A stretch of 64,000 nt of DNA from Chrysomallon squamiferum (GCA_012295275.1 CM022669.1:294911-358910), one strand, 5' to 3'. Positions 13,709 to 28,558 are shown, counted from the stretch's first letter. Notes: generated by a model not told the origin, from the letters alone. A program made the numbers and translations.

Positions 13709-15751
13709 TGTTTCCTTAATGGATTAAAGTCTGTTGAAGGATTTTTTAAAATTATGTTTTGACTGGATGGTGTCACATTCTAATATTAAATGTAAAAGTA
13801 AAAATTTTTAAAAATCTTGATTTTAAAATTTATTCTTATCTTACTGACAATAATTAATAATTCATAACAGAATTGTTCTCCAATTAATTCTAAATATTTG
13901 TTTTGGTTTTTTTTCTGCTTATATGAATATGTTATTACTTAACCTAACACTCAGCTGCAGAACTAATACTTAATCTTTGAAGCTACTGATAGTTTTTATA
14001 TAATTTTTACAATATTTAGTGAACTAATATTTTTTTCATTATTTTACATTTTATCAGTGAGATACATTATTTAAAATGTTAAAATGTTTAAAGATAAATG
14101 AATTATGAAATTTCAATATTTTGTCAGTCTGAAATTTTGAAACATGCTCGTAAATGAATGTATTTTTAATATATTTTAAAGCATGATTATAGAAAATTAC
14201 TGATTTAATATTCTGAAAAATGTATTGGTAAATGAATTTATTTTAAGGCATATTTCAAAGCATGAAGATAAGAAAAATTAGTCAAATAGTTTGCAAAGCT
14301 TTTTGAAGAAAATATACTTATTTTTGACTGTTTTGTAAAGCTTTGTAAATCCAAACAGTTTTAAAACAAGTTGCAAAGCTTTCTCATATTTGATCTATGT
14401 AAGCAGTGCTTCATAAAACAAATTAATTATTGTGATTTTTTGAATAATTTGCAAAGCTTAGATTACTATTGTTTTAAGTAAATTTGCAAGCTTATTAATG
14501 TAAGATGTGATTATTTATAAATGTTTTTCTTTCATACATAGTTTTTCTGACCAGTCTCTAAACTACTATAGGTAACAAACTGTCTTGACTGCCAGATTGT
14601 TCTAGATTATTACTGTATTTAGGCTAATTTAAAAAAAAATGCTTTGTTGGATTTTAATCTGAAAGTTACCTGGTTGATATTTAATGTACATTTTGCATAC
14701 CTGTTTACACTCGTAGTACAGCACACATGACATAATTCAGTGACAAAATAAAAGGGATCTGTGTACTAGTAATTTGAGATTAATTAAAATTTAACTAAAT
14801 ATGTCTAAAAATATTTTATTTATAAAAGAAATTTATATTGAATAATAAAACAAAATAAATAATAAATAAATTAATTAATTAATAAAGATTTTACTTCTAC
14901 ATTTGTGTTTACTGATTGTCACGAACACAGCGCTGTGGTTGTGTCATGTGTTGATCTCTAGTTATAAAACTCTGTGCTCTGCATGGTGACTGCAGAAGGG
15001 AAAAATTGGAACGTTTTGGGTTTTTAATAACTTTACTGTTATATATTAATATTTTTGGACATTTTTGGATCTTGTACCCTAGATGTAAAGACATTTTCTT
15101 GTTTGGTAAGTTGCTTACAAAACACTGTGGAAGTTTGCATGCAAATGCCAACTAATATTTTAATTACCTGCAAAAAACTTTTCTAAATTAACAAAAAAAA
15201 AAAAACAATTGTATTTATTAATTTTAAAATAAGTGTTTATTCTTTTATGAATAATATAATATGTAATTATATTTAATTAATGACTGGACTAAAATGGCCA
15301 ACACAATTCATGTAATATAATTTTCCTATATATATAATATATAAGTAAATGCATCAGCTATTTAAATAGTTTATAAAAATGTATCAAAGAAATATTTTGC
15401 AAATCAACATAAAAGTTTAATTATCCTGAGATTAAACTTCATCGAATATTTAAAATTTTGTTTTAAATGATAAATTTGTATAAAATGAAATAAAATATTA
15501 TAATTATAACCTGCATGTTTGCATTACTACATAGACTGTATAATCAGAGTGAAATGTGTGAATTTTGTTATCAAACTGGATGGTTTAATAAATAGAATAG
15601 ATAAAGATGTCTAGCTTGGTGTGCACTTGTAGTTAATAAAATAAAATAATAATTAAAAAAACCACGTATGTCAGAAAGATTGGTTTGTTTGCTTATTAAG
15701 CTTGAGGTGTGAGTCTGTGTGTGTGTATGTGTGTGTGTATGTGTGTGTGTC

Positions 15752-15788
<37 letters not shown>

Positions 15789-16030
15789 AAAGTAACACTG
15801 ATATGTACTGACTGAAAAGAAAATAATGGTATGTTGAAAAATGTATATGAATATATTGTTTGTATTTTGGCAGGACAGTTATGTGATTTAGTTCTGGCCT
15901 TTTGTTTCTTCTTTTTTTTAAGATTTGGTATTTGAAATTAAATTGTTAGATATGTGGATCAGTTTAAAAACATACATATATGTACAAATACATTACCATG
16001 CATTAAACCATATACAAACTTGGAGAGAGA

Positions 16031-16069
<39 letters not shown>

Positions 16070-16164
16070 CTTTAATAGTTTAATACTGTTTTTTATGAAA
16101 AGTTTATTTAGGGATTTACAATATAATGACGACATTCATAATCATCATCATCATCATCATTATT

Positions 16165-16212
<48 letters not shown>

Positions 16213-16296
16213 TATACATAAAAATTGAATGACAGCAGAAAGACCCTTCAGAAATTAATATTAATAATAAAAAAGCAACAATTAATATATATATAT

Positions 16297-16327
<31 letters not shown>

Positions 16328-19300
16328 CATATACATATTCATATATATATTAGTTAATGCAAAATAAATTAATTTAAAAAAAATAATTTATTAATAAAAT
16401 GTTAATTTGTGCATTCTGTCCTGAAATATTCTTGTCTGACTTTGGAGTTGTCTGTCCTTGAGTTCCTCTCTGCCACACTAGAGATTATACAGTTAGTCCT
16501 CCTGCTTCTTATAGTCCTAAACACAACCCTTGTGTTGTTAATGTATTACTCTGTTACTCATCCAGTGTGGCAAATGTAATAAAGCTTTTGCTGCTTTTGC
16601 TAAAGTAACAATAGCTTTTTGAAAATGGCAGCAATTTTTAGAATGTAAAATATTTGTTTTTTAAGAAACATGAAAAAAAGTTAAGATTCAGTGTCAGAAT
16701 TCAAAGTCAAGAAAATGAGATTTATTCATAATTTTATTTTTCTGATAATCAAAGTCATAATGAAAAAATAATTCTTAAAATATGGGGTTGTTTCTAAAAA
16801 AATGATTATAAGAATTTATTTTTATTATATTCCCTTTTACTGAAATAGAAAGATTTTTATTTGCAGAATGTGGTCTCTACAGGACAATAGCTTTCTTTTG
16901 ACATCCGTCTTTGACCTTGAGTGAGTTGTGTGACTCTGATTTCATTCCCACTCCTCTGGTGGCAGTTACCTCCCTTTATTCTTTCTTTATCACCTCCCTT
17001 TGTTCCCCTTTGGGGCAGTGCACATTTTTATCAAATAAAATCATTGCTAAAATGCAAGTTGAAGGAAACATCCACAAAATAAATCAAAAAGCATTTCAAA
17101 AAGATATAATTAAGAATTGCAATTATAATCTTAAAAATAAAATTGAAAATGCAGTGATAGAAATTCTGATTCAGTTTTGATCATACATTGATGAGTAAAT
17201 AAAGAATAAATATAAAGAGTTTATATATTTTATAATTCAAGTATTCTTAAATTGCATGAAAGAGGATTTTGACATATCTTTAAAAAAGAAAATAAATAAA
17301 TATAAAAAAATAAATAAAAATTAAATAAATACATTTTTAAAAAATACATGTAATAATATTTGCATAATAAATCGATGATGATAATAATGATAATAATAAT
17401 AAGTAAATGTTGACATCTATTGTTCAGTAACCTTTTGTTAGTGTTGTTTTTTTGTTTTATTTATCTTGTTAAAAAGAAAAGAAAAAATCTTTATTGTTAT
17501 GTAATCAACACTTGTATGTAATAAAATAATTATACAAAAAAAAAAAAAAACTTGAAAAAAAAAAAAAAAAAAAAAACTTTAATAACAGCTAAATTAAAAA
17601 TCATTTGGTAGGTAAGAATGTTATTTTTTTCACAACAGTTTCACTGAGGGCAGCTGCCAGAGACCTACCTAGTTGAGTTGAAAGTTGTTAGTTTTTGTAA
17701 TCAGATTTATGTAAATAAAAAGTTGGGTGGGTTAAATATTGAAAGTATTTAGTTTTAAATGTTATTTATTTGTTTGATTTGTGTTTTTGTTATGCTCTTA
17801 ATAATCATCATAATAATAATAATAATAAAAATAATGTAGATGATGATAATGATTAAATGAAAACTAGTTTTCCTGAAATTTCATGGATGCACACTCACAC
17901 AGAGACACACAGAGTCACACATGTACACAGAAGCAGGTTGCCTCAGTGATGGAGTGGTGTTTTAGTCCACCTTCACTATACGGGCAAATAGATGCCAAGC
18001 ATTAAAATCATGTTAGTGGAATCGGAGTCTAATCAGATGTATTTAAGAAAACAGAATATTACGTTCTAACACACCTATAGGTACACATATACATGCACAT
18101 GCACATACACATAAACACACACACACAGACAGACAGACAGACAGACACAGAGAGGCACACATACATTCGTATTAAACAGAGTATAAATTCTGTTTTACTA
18201 CTGTTATTGCAGTTTTGACATTATTCACAAAATACAACTAGAATGGTAATGTTGATGTCTGGGTGTGTATGGTGTTGGGTGGGGTTTCCGGGGGCCTGAC
18301 AGCCAGCAGAGAAAATTATTCTGATTGAAAAATACTTAAAAAATGAAATTGAAATTATTTTATTTATGTGATATCTGAAGTGTATTATTCAATGTTGACT
18401 TGAAATTTAAATTTAAAAAAAAAATTATTATTATTATTTTGTAAAAGAAGTACCTTTTTTTTTTATTAGAAAATGGTTTTTATTTCTGTGTCACCATTTT
18501 ACATTATTTTTTTTAAACTTTATTTTTTTATCAATGCAATTTGTTATTGTTTTTGTTATACCAGTTATTTATTTCCATGTCATAAAAATGTGTATTTTTC
18601 ATAAAATACATGTCTGTGAATCCAGGTTGAATTTGTTTTAATACCTAGTTTTATATTAATTTTGTTGCTATGGTAATTAATATTTATAAACAGAGATTGC
18701 TAAATACTGATAATATTTATTACCTTCAAGATTATTAGTGATGCTAACTGTCAAAATGCTGGATTCACATCAGCATATTTTTAGATATAGGAAATTTAAA
18801 AAATCACTAAATATAATAAATGAAACAAATAAAAATAAAAGACCAAACTCTCTGGTTTTACAAGCTGGTCCTCTGAAGTTCCTGTTTTAAGTACAGCTGT
18901 TTTGTTTGGTGTTTTATTACTTTGGTACTGATTGGTGTTTTCTTAATTCCTCTGCAATCTGATTGGTTGGGATTATCAGGCGATTCAGGTACATCTCCAG
19001 TCTCAACTGTCATTGTTTCTTCATCTTTTTACTTTTCTTTTTTTCTTTTTATCTTTCACTATTAGTGTTTGCCACAGTTAGTAAGTTGCTGTCAGATGGT
19101 GGAAGTTTGAGTTAGCTTTCTCTTCTCACTCTGTCATCTTGATGATGTTTCTCTACACAGTGTCATTTTAATACATGTATAGACTTGCCTACATGTCAAT
19201 TTTATATATATTTCACACAAAGACAAGAAGCACACATACCCATCCATACACCAACACACACACACATATAGATAAATATTTAATTGAACACATGTACATA

Positions 19301-19981
19301 TATATCATTTATTAATTAATTAGTTGGGGGGTTTGGGGGATATTTTTAATTTATATTATTTTATTTAATTATTTATATTTTTATCAATTTTATTTATTAA
19401 TATATTATTCATTATTTTTATTTTATTTATTTTTATTTATTTAATTCTTTCTTTCTTTCTTTACTTATTTAGTTACATTAATTTATCTTAATTTATTAAA
19501 ATATTTCTATTATTTTATTTGTTTATTTATTTGTTATTTATTATTTATTATTTATTTATTTATTTAAATCAAATAAGTAAGCTATTATAGTATTGTAATC
19601 ACTTACAAATACAAGGTTACCATGTAGATGATCAAAATGGATGAAATTTCTGACCAGTGGGCAAGTTTATACTTTCTGTACATTTTTGTTTCAGCTGTGA
19701 TTTCTTGTGTCACCTGTTGCTTTTTAAATTTTGTAAAATAAATTTTAAAAAAGCAAAAAATATTGCGATTAACTATTTCTTCAAGCACAGTGTTCTCATG
19801 TTAATTAAAGAGACAAATAAAAATATATTATTTAATAATGATTAATGCATAAACATACATATATGTATATTAAATTTATATTAATATTTTTCAGTTTGTT
19901 ACGCTATGAGTATGTATATTAAATGCCCACAAAAAATCAGTATAATGCTATCTTGAATTGGATAATTAATGAATAAAGTTA

Positions 19982-20031
<50 letters not shown>

Positions 20032-20444
20032 ATAATATAAAATACGGAGATATATGAAGAATGCGTATTAACAAATGGTTGCTATGGCTAAAGAATGGTT
20101 GTAGTTGCTCATGTGCATATATGCACAAAACCTGCACCCACACATAAAATTTGTTTGGAATTACACAAATATTCACACAGAATGTGAGATGATAATCACA
20201 CAAAAAAAGACACCAGTACCCAGACAGACAGACAGACAGACAGAAACACTCACCCTGAGAAGTCTCACCATAATTTACATAGAGACTTCACCTGTTTGCT
20301 TTAAGGTATTTTTCTATAAAAGAATTCTTCTGTTTGTCAGAATGTATATCATTTACCAGAGACTGTGTCTATTTTAAACCAGGCTCATAAATACAGCTGA
20401 GAAATGTACACGTTTACACAACAAAACGATTTAGTGAAGGAGAG

Positions 20445-20478
<34 letters not shown>

Positions 20479-23400
20479 TACCTTTTGTGTTATATATTTA
20501 TTGATGTGTTTAGATATCTTTATTAATTTTATCATTATTATTATCATCATCATCATCATCATCATCTTTATTATTGTTGTTGTTTATATTTTTATTACTA
20601 TTAATACAAAAATATATTAAATTAATTTTATTTTCAAACTTTATTTTCAAACTTTATTTTCAAAATAATAACAGTAAATAAAAAACACACATATATATAT
20701 ATATCTATATATTTCTCCTCATTATTTTGTTTATATTTCAAAATATTATTTTATTAATTCAAAGAGAGGCTAAAAACATTAAAATTTTATCTAATAATTA
20801 GAAAAACAGCAGACACGTTACACATCTATCTCTGTCTGAGTGAATGAACTATTTGTTACTAAGACTTTTTCATTTATTAACTCAAAAATGTACAACTGTT
20901 TTTTTCTCCCTTTAAAATGCACTTATTCTGAATGAAAATGGCACACAGATCACATAAATCTGTTAATTAGAATTTATTATCTGCATTACAATTTGAAGCA
21001 GATTAAGAAAGAAAAAATATCATGTAAGGTACTTTGCTTATAATGTAGTCACAATAAACTGATTCTAATAATAAAGGTTTAATTCATTAATTGAGTGGTA
21101 TCACTGTCTGGTTTAGACTGCATTTACTGAGATCAAGTCTCCTCAGTGACATTTTTTAGGTCAAACTGGACTTTGTTCTCCTATGTCAGTGTGTTCCCAA
21201 GTACTTTGTACAGACATACATAAAACAACAGACTATTCTTTCCTAAATCCAACCCCCCCCCACACACACACACCAACACATTAACATTTTAACCAGGATT
21301 ACTTTTTGCTCCGTTTTCAAATTTCTTTATAACCATTCAACCAATTTAAAGATGTTGTGTTATATTAAGCAGTGTACCTCATATTACTTTTAATAATTAC
21401 ATATAATTGTGTATAAAACTGAAACATGCTTTGGCCATGAGCAACCATTTAGCAGTTCTTTTGAAGAAACATGTACGTAATGTTTTAGTCAGTTTGTACA
21501 GTTTTGTGAAAAGTAGTTTACTTCAGTGTTTAAGTTATAGTTCTGAATATTTTTTTGTGCTGTTCTTTCTTGTGAAAAGAAAAGGAAATGGTTCCATTTT
21601 TATACACTTTTTAACTCATAATGTGGCATGCTAAAACATTTCATTGCTTTTGTTTGTGTGGGTAGAAAAAAGCCAAGTTTGTTTCTTGGTTTTTTTTCTT
21701 TCTCCACCTTTACTTATTTATTTATTTATTTATTTATTTTTATTTTTATTTTACTTTTCTTTTTTTTTTTCTTTCTTTAAGTAAAAAATAAAATTGGACA
21801 GTTAATTTGCATCATTCTATTTTGTTTTTCCTTTTTAATTACATTTCCTATTTTTTAAATTATTAAATAAACCCAATTATTTTGTTCAATTTTTAATGTT
21901 ACCATTATAAAGTCTTATTCCCCACTTTAAGAAAATTAATTTAACAGACATATACTATTAAATTCAAACTTTATTTAAAACTGTTTATTCAATTTCTAGA
22001 AATATACTTTGATTTACAACTTTGATAGTTATTGAAAGTAAAGTTGAAAACTCATTATAATTTTTTTTCATTTTTTTTTTTTTTTTTTTTGCTATTATTT
22101 TAAATTATTAACTTATTAAATCATTATCATTTAGTATTAAAATATATTAATGCCACAAAATTAAGTTCACCCAACATAATTCTGACAGGTTTAGACATGC
22201 AGCAGTAAGTGCACTGATGGGCGGGGCCAAGCTGAGAACAGTGACAGCCCAGAAGACACCACGCATGGCAGACGTGGTTTCAAAAATGCAGACACTGCAT
22301 GAGGCTGTTAGACAGGGGAAGCCTCCAGAGGGTAAACTAAGAAAATTTCATTACTAATATTAAAAATATTAAATTAGTGAAGAAAATATTAATATTAAAT
22401 TATCAGTAGTGTGTAATGAGAAACCAACCCAGCTAACTATTTAACTACTAACATTACACTTGATATATATATACACCCATATACACATTCCCACACATAT
22501 ACACAAATACACTCATACACTAAAACTTAAAGATATACAAAGTATATATACATATGCACAAACTGTGGGAAAGACAAATGTAAAATGAGTTGTTGAACCA
22601 AGATACCATTAAAATTTCCAAACAGCTATAAACAAGCAATAAAAATTAAACTCTGGTAATTGCTTTTATTTAACATTTCTTTCTTTTAATTTATTGTCTT
22701 TTTTAAAAAAATTCTTTTTTCTTTTAATTTAGTTTACGTTTTATATTTCAGGAGATTTGGTGGGAAAGTTCACATTTGCATCTGATAGATATGCTGTACT
22801 GGAAAGTGCTGGAAACCTCGAAATTGATGTTCTCTTCCACCGACAGATTCTGTATGTTCACAATAACCTCGTCTTTGTTACTTTATTCTAACCTCAGCCA
22901 ACACTCAGTACCTCTGCATGTTTAACTTAGAGCAAACTGTTTCTAATCTAAAGCCTCACTCATTAAACTATATGATTACATCAAACATGTCATTATCTTT
23001 CTTTTAATCTCCAACTTCAGTTTGGTGTTGCTGCATTGTCACATAAAAAATGGAAAATTCAGGCAAATTTTACCAACTTCTTCAGTCTGGGATTCAGAAA
23101 AATTCATCAAAAGCCTCTTTCACTTTATAAATTCATATTTTATCTGTTGAAGTCAATTTTTCCATTGAAATCATTCAATTTAAAAATAATTTTTCAGATA
23201 TAATCTGAAAATCAGTATTGCATTTGAAATCACTGGTCCAGGGTAACAGTTTAAAAATCACTCACCAACTTCACAAACTTTAATTCCAAAAATATATCAG
23301 TTTCAAGTTGTCAAACCTTTTTTAACTGCAATAACAAAAAGGAAAAGTGTTCACAGTTTGTGAATACAGTAAAACAGTCAGATCAGAATATAAATGTTTT

Positions 23401-26400
23401 TTAAAACATGATCTATATCCTTAACACTGATGCAATTGCTGCTTTAGTTCCATCAAAGCATAATGCTAGCAGTAATTTCCAAAATCTGTCACAGATAACA
23501 TTACACTACAATGACAGGTACATAAATAACTTTTAATGATATTTTTAGATCTTTGAAAAAAAAAAAAAAATAAAAACTATTTTTGATTTTCAGTTTAGCT
23601 TGCTCAAAGTGTTACATAATGTTTCTAAATATTAACTAAATATACTGTAGAATATTGTTATATATACTTTGTAGCAGTGCTAAGTATACTGTATAATACA
23701 GCCATATGTACTCCATAATACTGCTAAGTATGCTGTATAATATTACCACATGTGTATACTCCATAGTACTGCTAAGTAAACTGCATAATATTTGCCATAT
23801 GTTTTCTATAATATTGCTAATTATATTATAATACTGCCATTTGTATATAGTGCTCCATAAACAGTATAATACTGTGATATGAACTTTTTAATACCTGCTA
23901 AGTATACTGTGCTAAATGTATATCTTAAAATACAGAGCACTGTATATAGGTATGTATATATATGTATGTATGTATGTGTTTGTATGTATGTATGTATGTA
24001 TGTGTGTATGTAAACACTAACATTTTACTACAATTTGACTTTTTCAGACCAAAGAACACAGTTAATATTATGGTAGGTAAACAATATTATCTATGCATAT
24101 TTATTTATTATTCAACTGTTGCCATGGCAACCATTACTGCAACAGAAAAGCATTTTATCTGTAATTATATGTTTATAACAAACTGTGCCAAAATTTAATG
24201 TTTACTGTTATTGTTTTGTGACAACAGGACCAGAATGAATTAGTTAAAAAAATGTCATGTTATTGTTTTGTGACAACAAGACCAGGATGAATTAGTTAAA
24301 AATGTCTTGTTATTGTTTTGTGACGAAGGACGAGGAACGAGTGGTGTTTAAAAATGGAACTGCGACAATTCCTGGAGTAGGAGACAGTATGGGAGGAACA
24401 GCTGACAGTGAAGCAACCTGCCCCCTGGGAGTGGTTTCTGTTGACTATGAAACTCGAGAAGGGTCAGCAAAACCTGGCAAAGATTTCAAATACTGCAAAG
24501 GAACTTTGGTAAATTTTGAAAATAAAAATTATTTTCTTACTTTTAGTAATGCATTGGTATATATTCATCATGTGGATGTAGATATGTATTATTTTATTTG
24601 TTCTCTGTTTGTTTTGTATATATATATATATATATATATAAAATGAAAAAAATAAATACATCAATAAATAAATAAATTCTGAATAACAGAAATTATCTAT
24701 CTAATATGTGTGGAATAATAAGAATTATTAACTTCGGACAGCAAATATAAAAATTTTGTTATTAAATAAATAAATAATTAACAAAATAACTGAACAGATA
24801 AAAATAAATTTATAAGTTTCAGCTCAAATAAATTAAATAATTAATTATGTAACAAATTAATAAAATAATTACAGGTTTTCAAAGAGACAGAGTATCGAAA
24901 GACATTCTCAGTTTCAATAATTAATGACAACCAGTATGAAGCAGATGTTGACTTCTACATCATTCTGAAAAACCCCAAAGGCATGAGTGGTTTGGGAGAT
25001 CCTAGTGTAGCAAGAGTTACCATTGTTGATGATGATGGTAAGTAAACATATATAAATAAATCAGAAAATTAATTTGTCAAGAAATTAGGCTTTTAAGAAT
25101 TAAACTTAGAATATGTGGAGCAATTTGTGATATGCATATGATAACTGCTTATAATACAAATAACATATTAGCTATTACAGACTTATAATTTATATGTAAA
25201 TGTCACCTGTATTATCCGTAAACTAGTTTTATGTATTGTCAAATTGTAAAAATGCAGATACAAACACAACACACACACAGACAAACACATTTAGAAGAAG
25301 CCTGTTGATGATGGCAACAACAACAACAATAAGAATATTAATAACAAAATTAAAACATTATCATCAGTTCTTACATAATGGTAAAAAGATGAGATATGTC
25401 AAAGTGAAATTATCACTGTGCAGTGTGTAACATCAGTTGACACAAATTTTGTAATAGCACAAAAATCAATAGTTATTTTTATTAAAATGTAGAATACCAG
25501 CAAAATTACAAAACAATAATATAATCTGTAAGTTAGTTTTAGATAGGCCCTGTTGTATGTCAGGCCATTGCCAATAATAATGTTATCCTCTTTCTTATAA
25601 GCAGACATGTAAAAATATGTAATATAATATGTTATGCACTATTCACTGATTTGCATTGTTACTGATCACTGTTACACTCGGATGAAGTTTAAAGTAATTT
25701 TTCTCTTTTTTAGAACCTGGAGAATTTCTCTTTGAGGAAAGCACATACCACGCTGATTTGAAAAGTGGCAAGGTCACTGTAAAGGTCATCAGAGAACATG
25801 GTTTCGATGGGAAAGTAAAACTGGAATACTCAACAATGTGAGCATTAGTAAATACAACTAATAGAAAATGTTTTTATCAAATGAACAAAACATTTTGTTA
25901 TTAACTAAATAGAACATATTTTTTTTCTAATAATTAAAACAAATTAAATAATTTTGAATTTCAGTGATGGTACTGGGGTTGGTGGAACTAAGCTAGATGG
26001 AAAAACTGACTATATTTCTGCTAGTGGCGAGATACAGTTCAACCACGCAGAAACCTACAAAACAATAACAGTTGAGGTGAACAAGGCAGTAAAGGTACAA
26101 AACAACTGTAAACTAAGAAATTTAAAACACCAAAAAACATTTGTGCACTTAAAAATACACCCACCTGCAAAACAATTGTATACTTCAATACTACACACAC
26201 CTACAAAACATTTGTAAGCTTAAAAACACCTACAAAACAATTATGGTGGAGGTCATTAAAAATATTAAGTATTATGTCAGCATAAAAATAGAAAAATAAA
26301 AATGAGGTAGTGTGGTTTAGATATAATGTAAAATTTAAAATTTTTCTAATAAAAAATACCAAATGATTACAATTATAAGTATCAAGAAATGTTAAGATAT

Positions 26401-28522
26401 TTTATAAATGTTAAAATTACAAACACATACAGTAATTACAGTAAACAGTAACAAAAATGGCATCTCTTTTCTGTAAGTGTCCAAGTTATTATTCTGTTTT
26501 TTTCTTTCTTTTCAGATGTCTAAAAACTTTATTATTGCTTTAAGAAACCCAAGTTTAGGGGCCAAAATTGGAATTCGAAGTGCTGTGGTTTGTCATATAA
26601 ATAAAGGTAAGAATTAATTAAGTTAAAATTAATAATAACGTTTAAATATTAAATGTTTATTCAAATAGAATATATCTAAACAATATATGAAATACAGAAA
26701 CCACTTTCACCTTCTTATTTTCAGCTTACATAAATTATTATTGAAATCAACTTTTTACAATTTCAATATCTTTAAGTAATCAAGAAATTTTGGATGATGA
26801 GGGTGTAATTAATATATTAATACATATGATTTTTTTTCCATTTATTTTAATGTAAACGTTTTGAACTCTGATCTAAATTTTTACATGCACTTGTGAACTA
26901 TGCTATGCAAACAGTAATCAATGATAAAATAAACTTTTAAAATTGTCACACTGAAGATGATCATTACATGTGAACAATTATCCATTTTTATGTAACACAT
27001 CAGCAATTTAGCAAGACAATGACATTAGTTTGAATAACAAATACATTTAATTTGCCTTCATTATACCTGAAATATGCTTTAAACTTACCTATAACTTACC
27101 AAAAATAGACTTTTATCATAAGTGAACAAGATACAGACAGTTTACTGTAATATGCTTGATATAAACATTTATTTTTAACAGCAGTTAACATTTTTACCAC
27201 ATCAGTTCACCTATTATTATTCATAACATATTTGTAACATGCCACTTTTATTATATTGCATCATAATTAGTTAATTAAACATTTCACTTCTGTTAATTAT
27301 TTTAACAGTCAAAATAAAACACAATTATTTTTCACCTTTCTTTAAATTATGAAAAACAATTTCAGGTGGTGAGTGTGTTTTCTTTTCATTATGAGGCTTT
27401 ACATGTTTATATCAGCTGCTTTTTTTAATTAGAAAAATCTGTTAGCTGCACATTTTAAACATTAGTTAATAGATTTTTAGCTAGTCTTTTCACTTAATCA
27501 TAATATGATGTTTGAAATCACTTACAGCAAAATCATTACACAAAAATTGAAAATACAACATGTTTCTGCTAGGAAAGGTAGCAAGCTTACATGATCTCAT
27601 AGTGATATACATCATTACGACATACATTATGACATACATCACTATGATAAACATCATTATGATATACATCACTGTTAGATACATTACTGTGAGATACCTC
27701 ACTGTGAAATGCATCAGTGTGATATACATCTCTGTGACATACATTACTATGACATACATCACTGTGACATATATCATTGTGACATACATCACTGTGACAT
27801 TCATCACTGTGATATTATGTAAGTTTGATACCTTTCTTAATGGAAATACAGGATACACGTTTATGATTAATGTGGTTTACTTTAACAACTATTTTGTTAT
27901 TTAGAATTCCAACTGGTGTGTCTGTGCTTCCTTGTATACCAGTGACAAGGTCTTTCTGTAGTGTTAATTACGTCTTGTTTTCAGAAGTGTATTAATCACT
28001 GTATAATATCTTGGTACTTTCTGGTTATTAAAAGAAATTATTTATCTTAAATCTCTAATGTTTGGAAATATAATCAGTTATCTTCAGTAATTATTTCACA
28101 CCCAAACTGTTGGTTATCAGTATTAATATCTCTTTTCTTTATTCCTGTTTATTATTATTATTAGAGTTTTAATTCTCTTTTCAGATTATTTACCTGTAAT
28201 CTTAAAATGCTAAAAGGAAAATTTAGATTTAAATTATAATTATAATTAAGCCATTGTATTTTTATTAATATATTCAAATACACACATACATCCATCTGTC
28301 TGTCTGTGTTACTGTCCATCCATTGTTTTCCTTTCTTTGACATTCCCATACTTTATCAGTATTTCTTTGTGAATTTAAAACATATTTTTTTGATTTATAG
28401 TTAATTCTTTCCCTTAATTTTTGGAAAACAACATTTCGGTTTTAATAATAATTATTTCTGTACCTTAGAAGTGACTTTATTTTTACCTTAAGCTATAAAT
28501 AAATAAATAAATAATAGTAGTA

Positions 28523-28558
<36 letters not shown>

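Larger units (their letters stand above)
12750..22188 (+). other. NCX: Long NCX intron (about 9.4 kb), microsatellite-rich
   Basis: Contains (AAT)n at 13652-13707, GT-rich 15712-15787, AC 16032-16065, ATC/ATT 16138-16212, TA-rich 16284-16349, A tracts at 17538-17576, TTTA-rich sequence about 19322-19565, TA 19986-20029, CAGA 20221-20242, T 20447-20477 and TTTA 21712-21740. A possible weak alternative terminal exon at 16867-16923 is discussed among the findings. No confident exon was found. Confidence 0.6.

Noticed and set aside
14560-14570. Short exon candidate with acceptor TTTTTCTGACCAG and donor TAG|GTAACA
   Set aside because: In the NCX phase it reads a stop codon (CTC TAA).
18972-18980. 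9-nt microexon candidate GCGATTCAG between AG and GTACAT, in the phase of the NCX 2-2 exons
   Set aside because: Nine bases between an AG and a GT are expected by chance in a 9-kb intron; no supporting conservation can be seen.
27490-27904. Two opposite-strand frames of over 110 codons
   Set aside because: They are created by the 15-bp tandem repeat, which has no stops in several frames; treated as a repeat element, not as genes.
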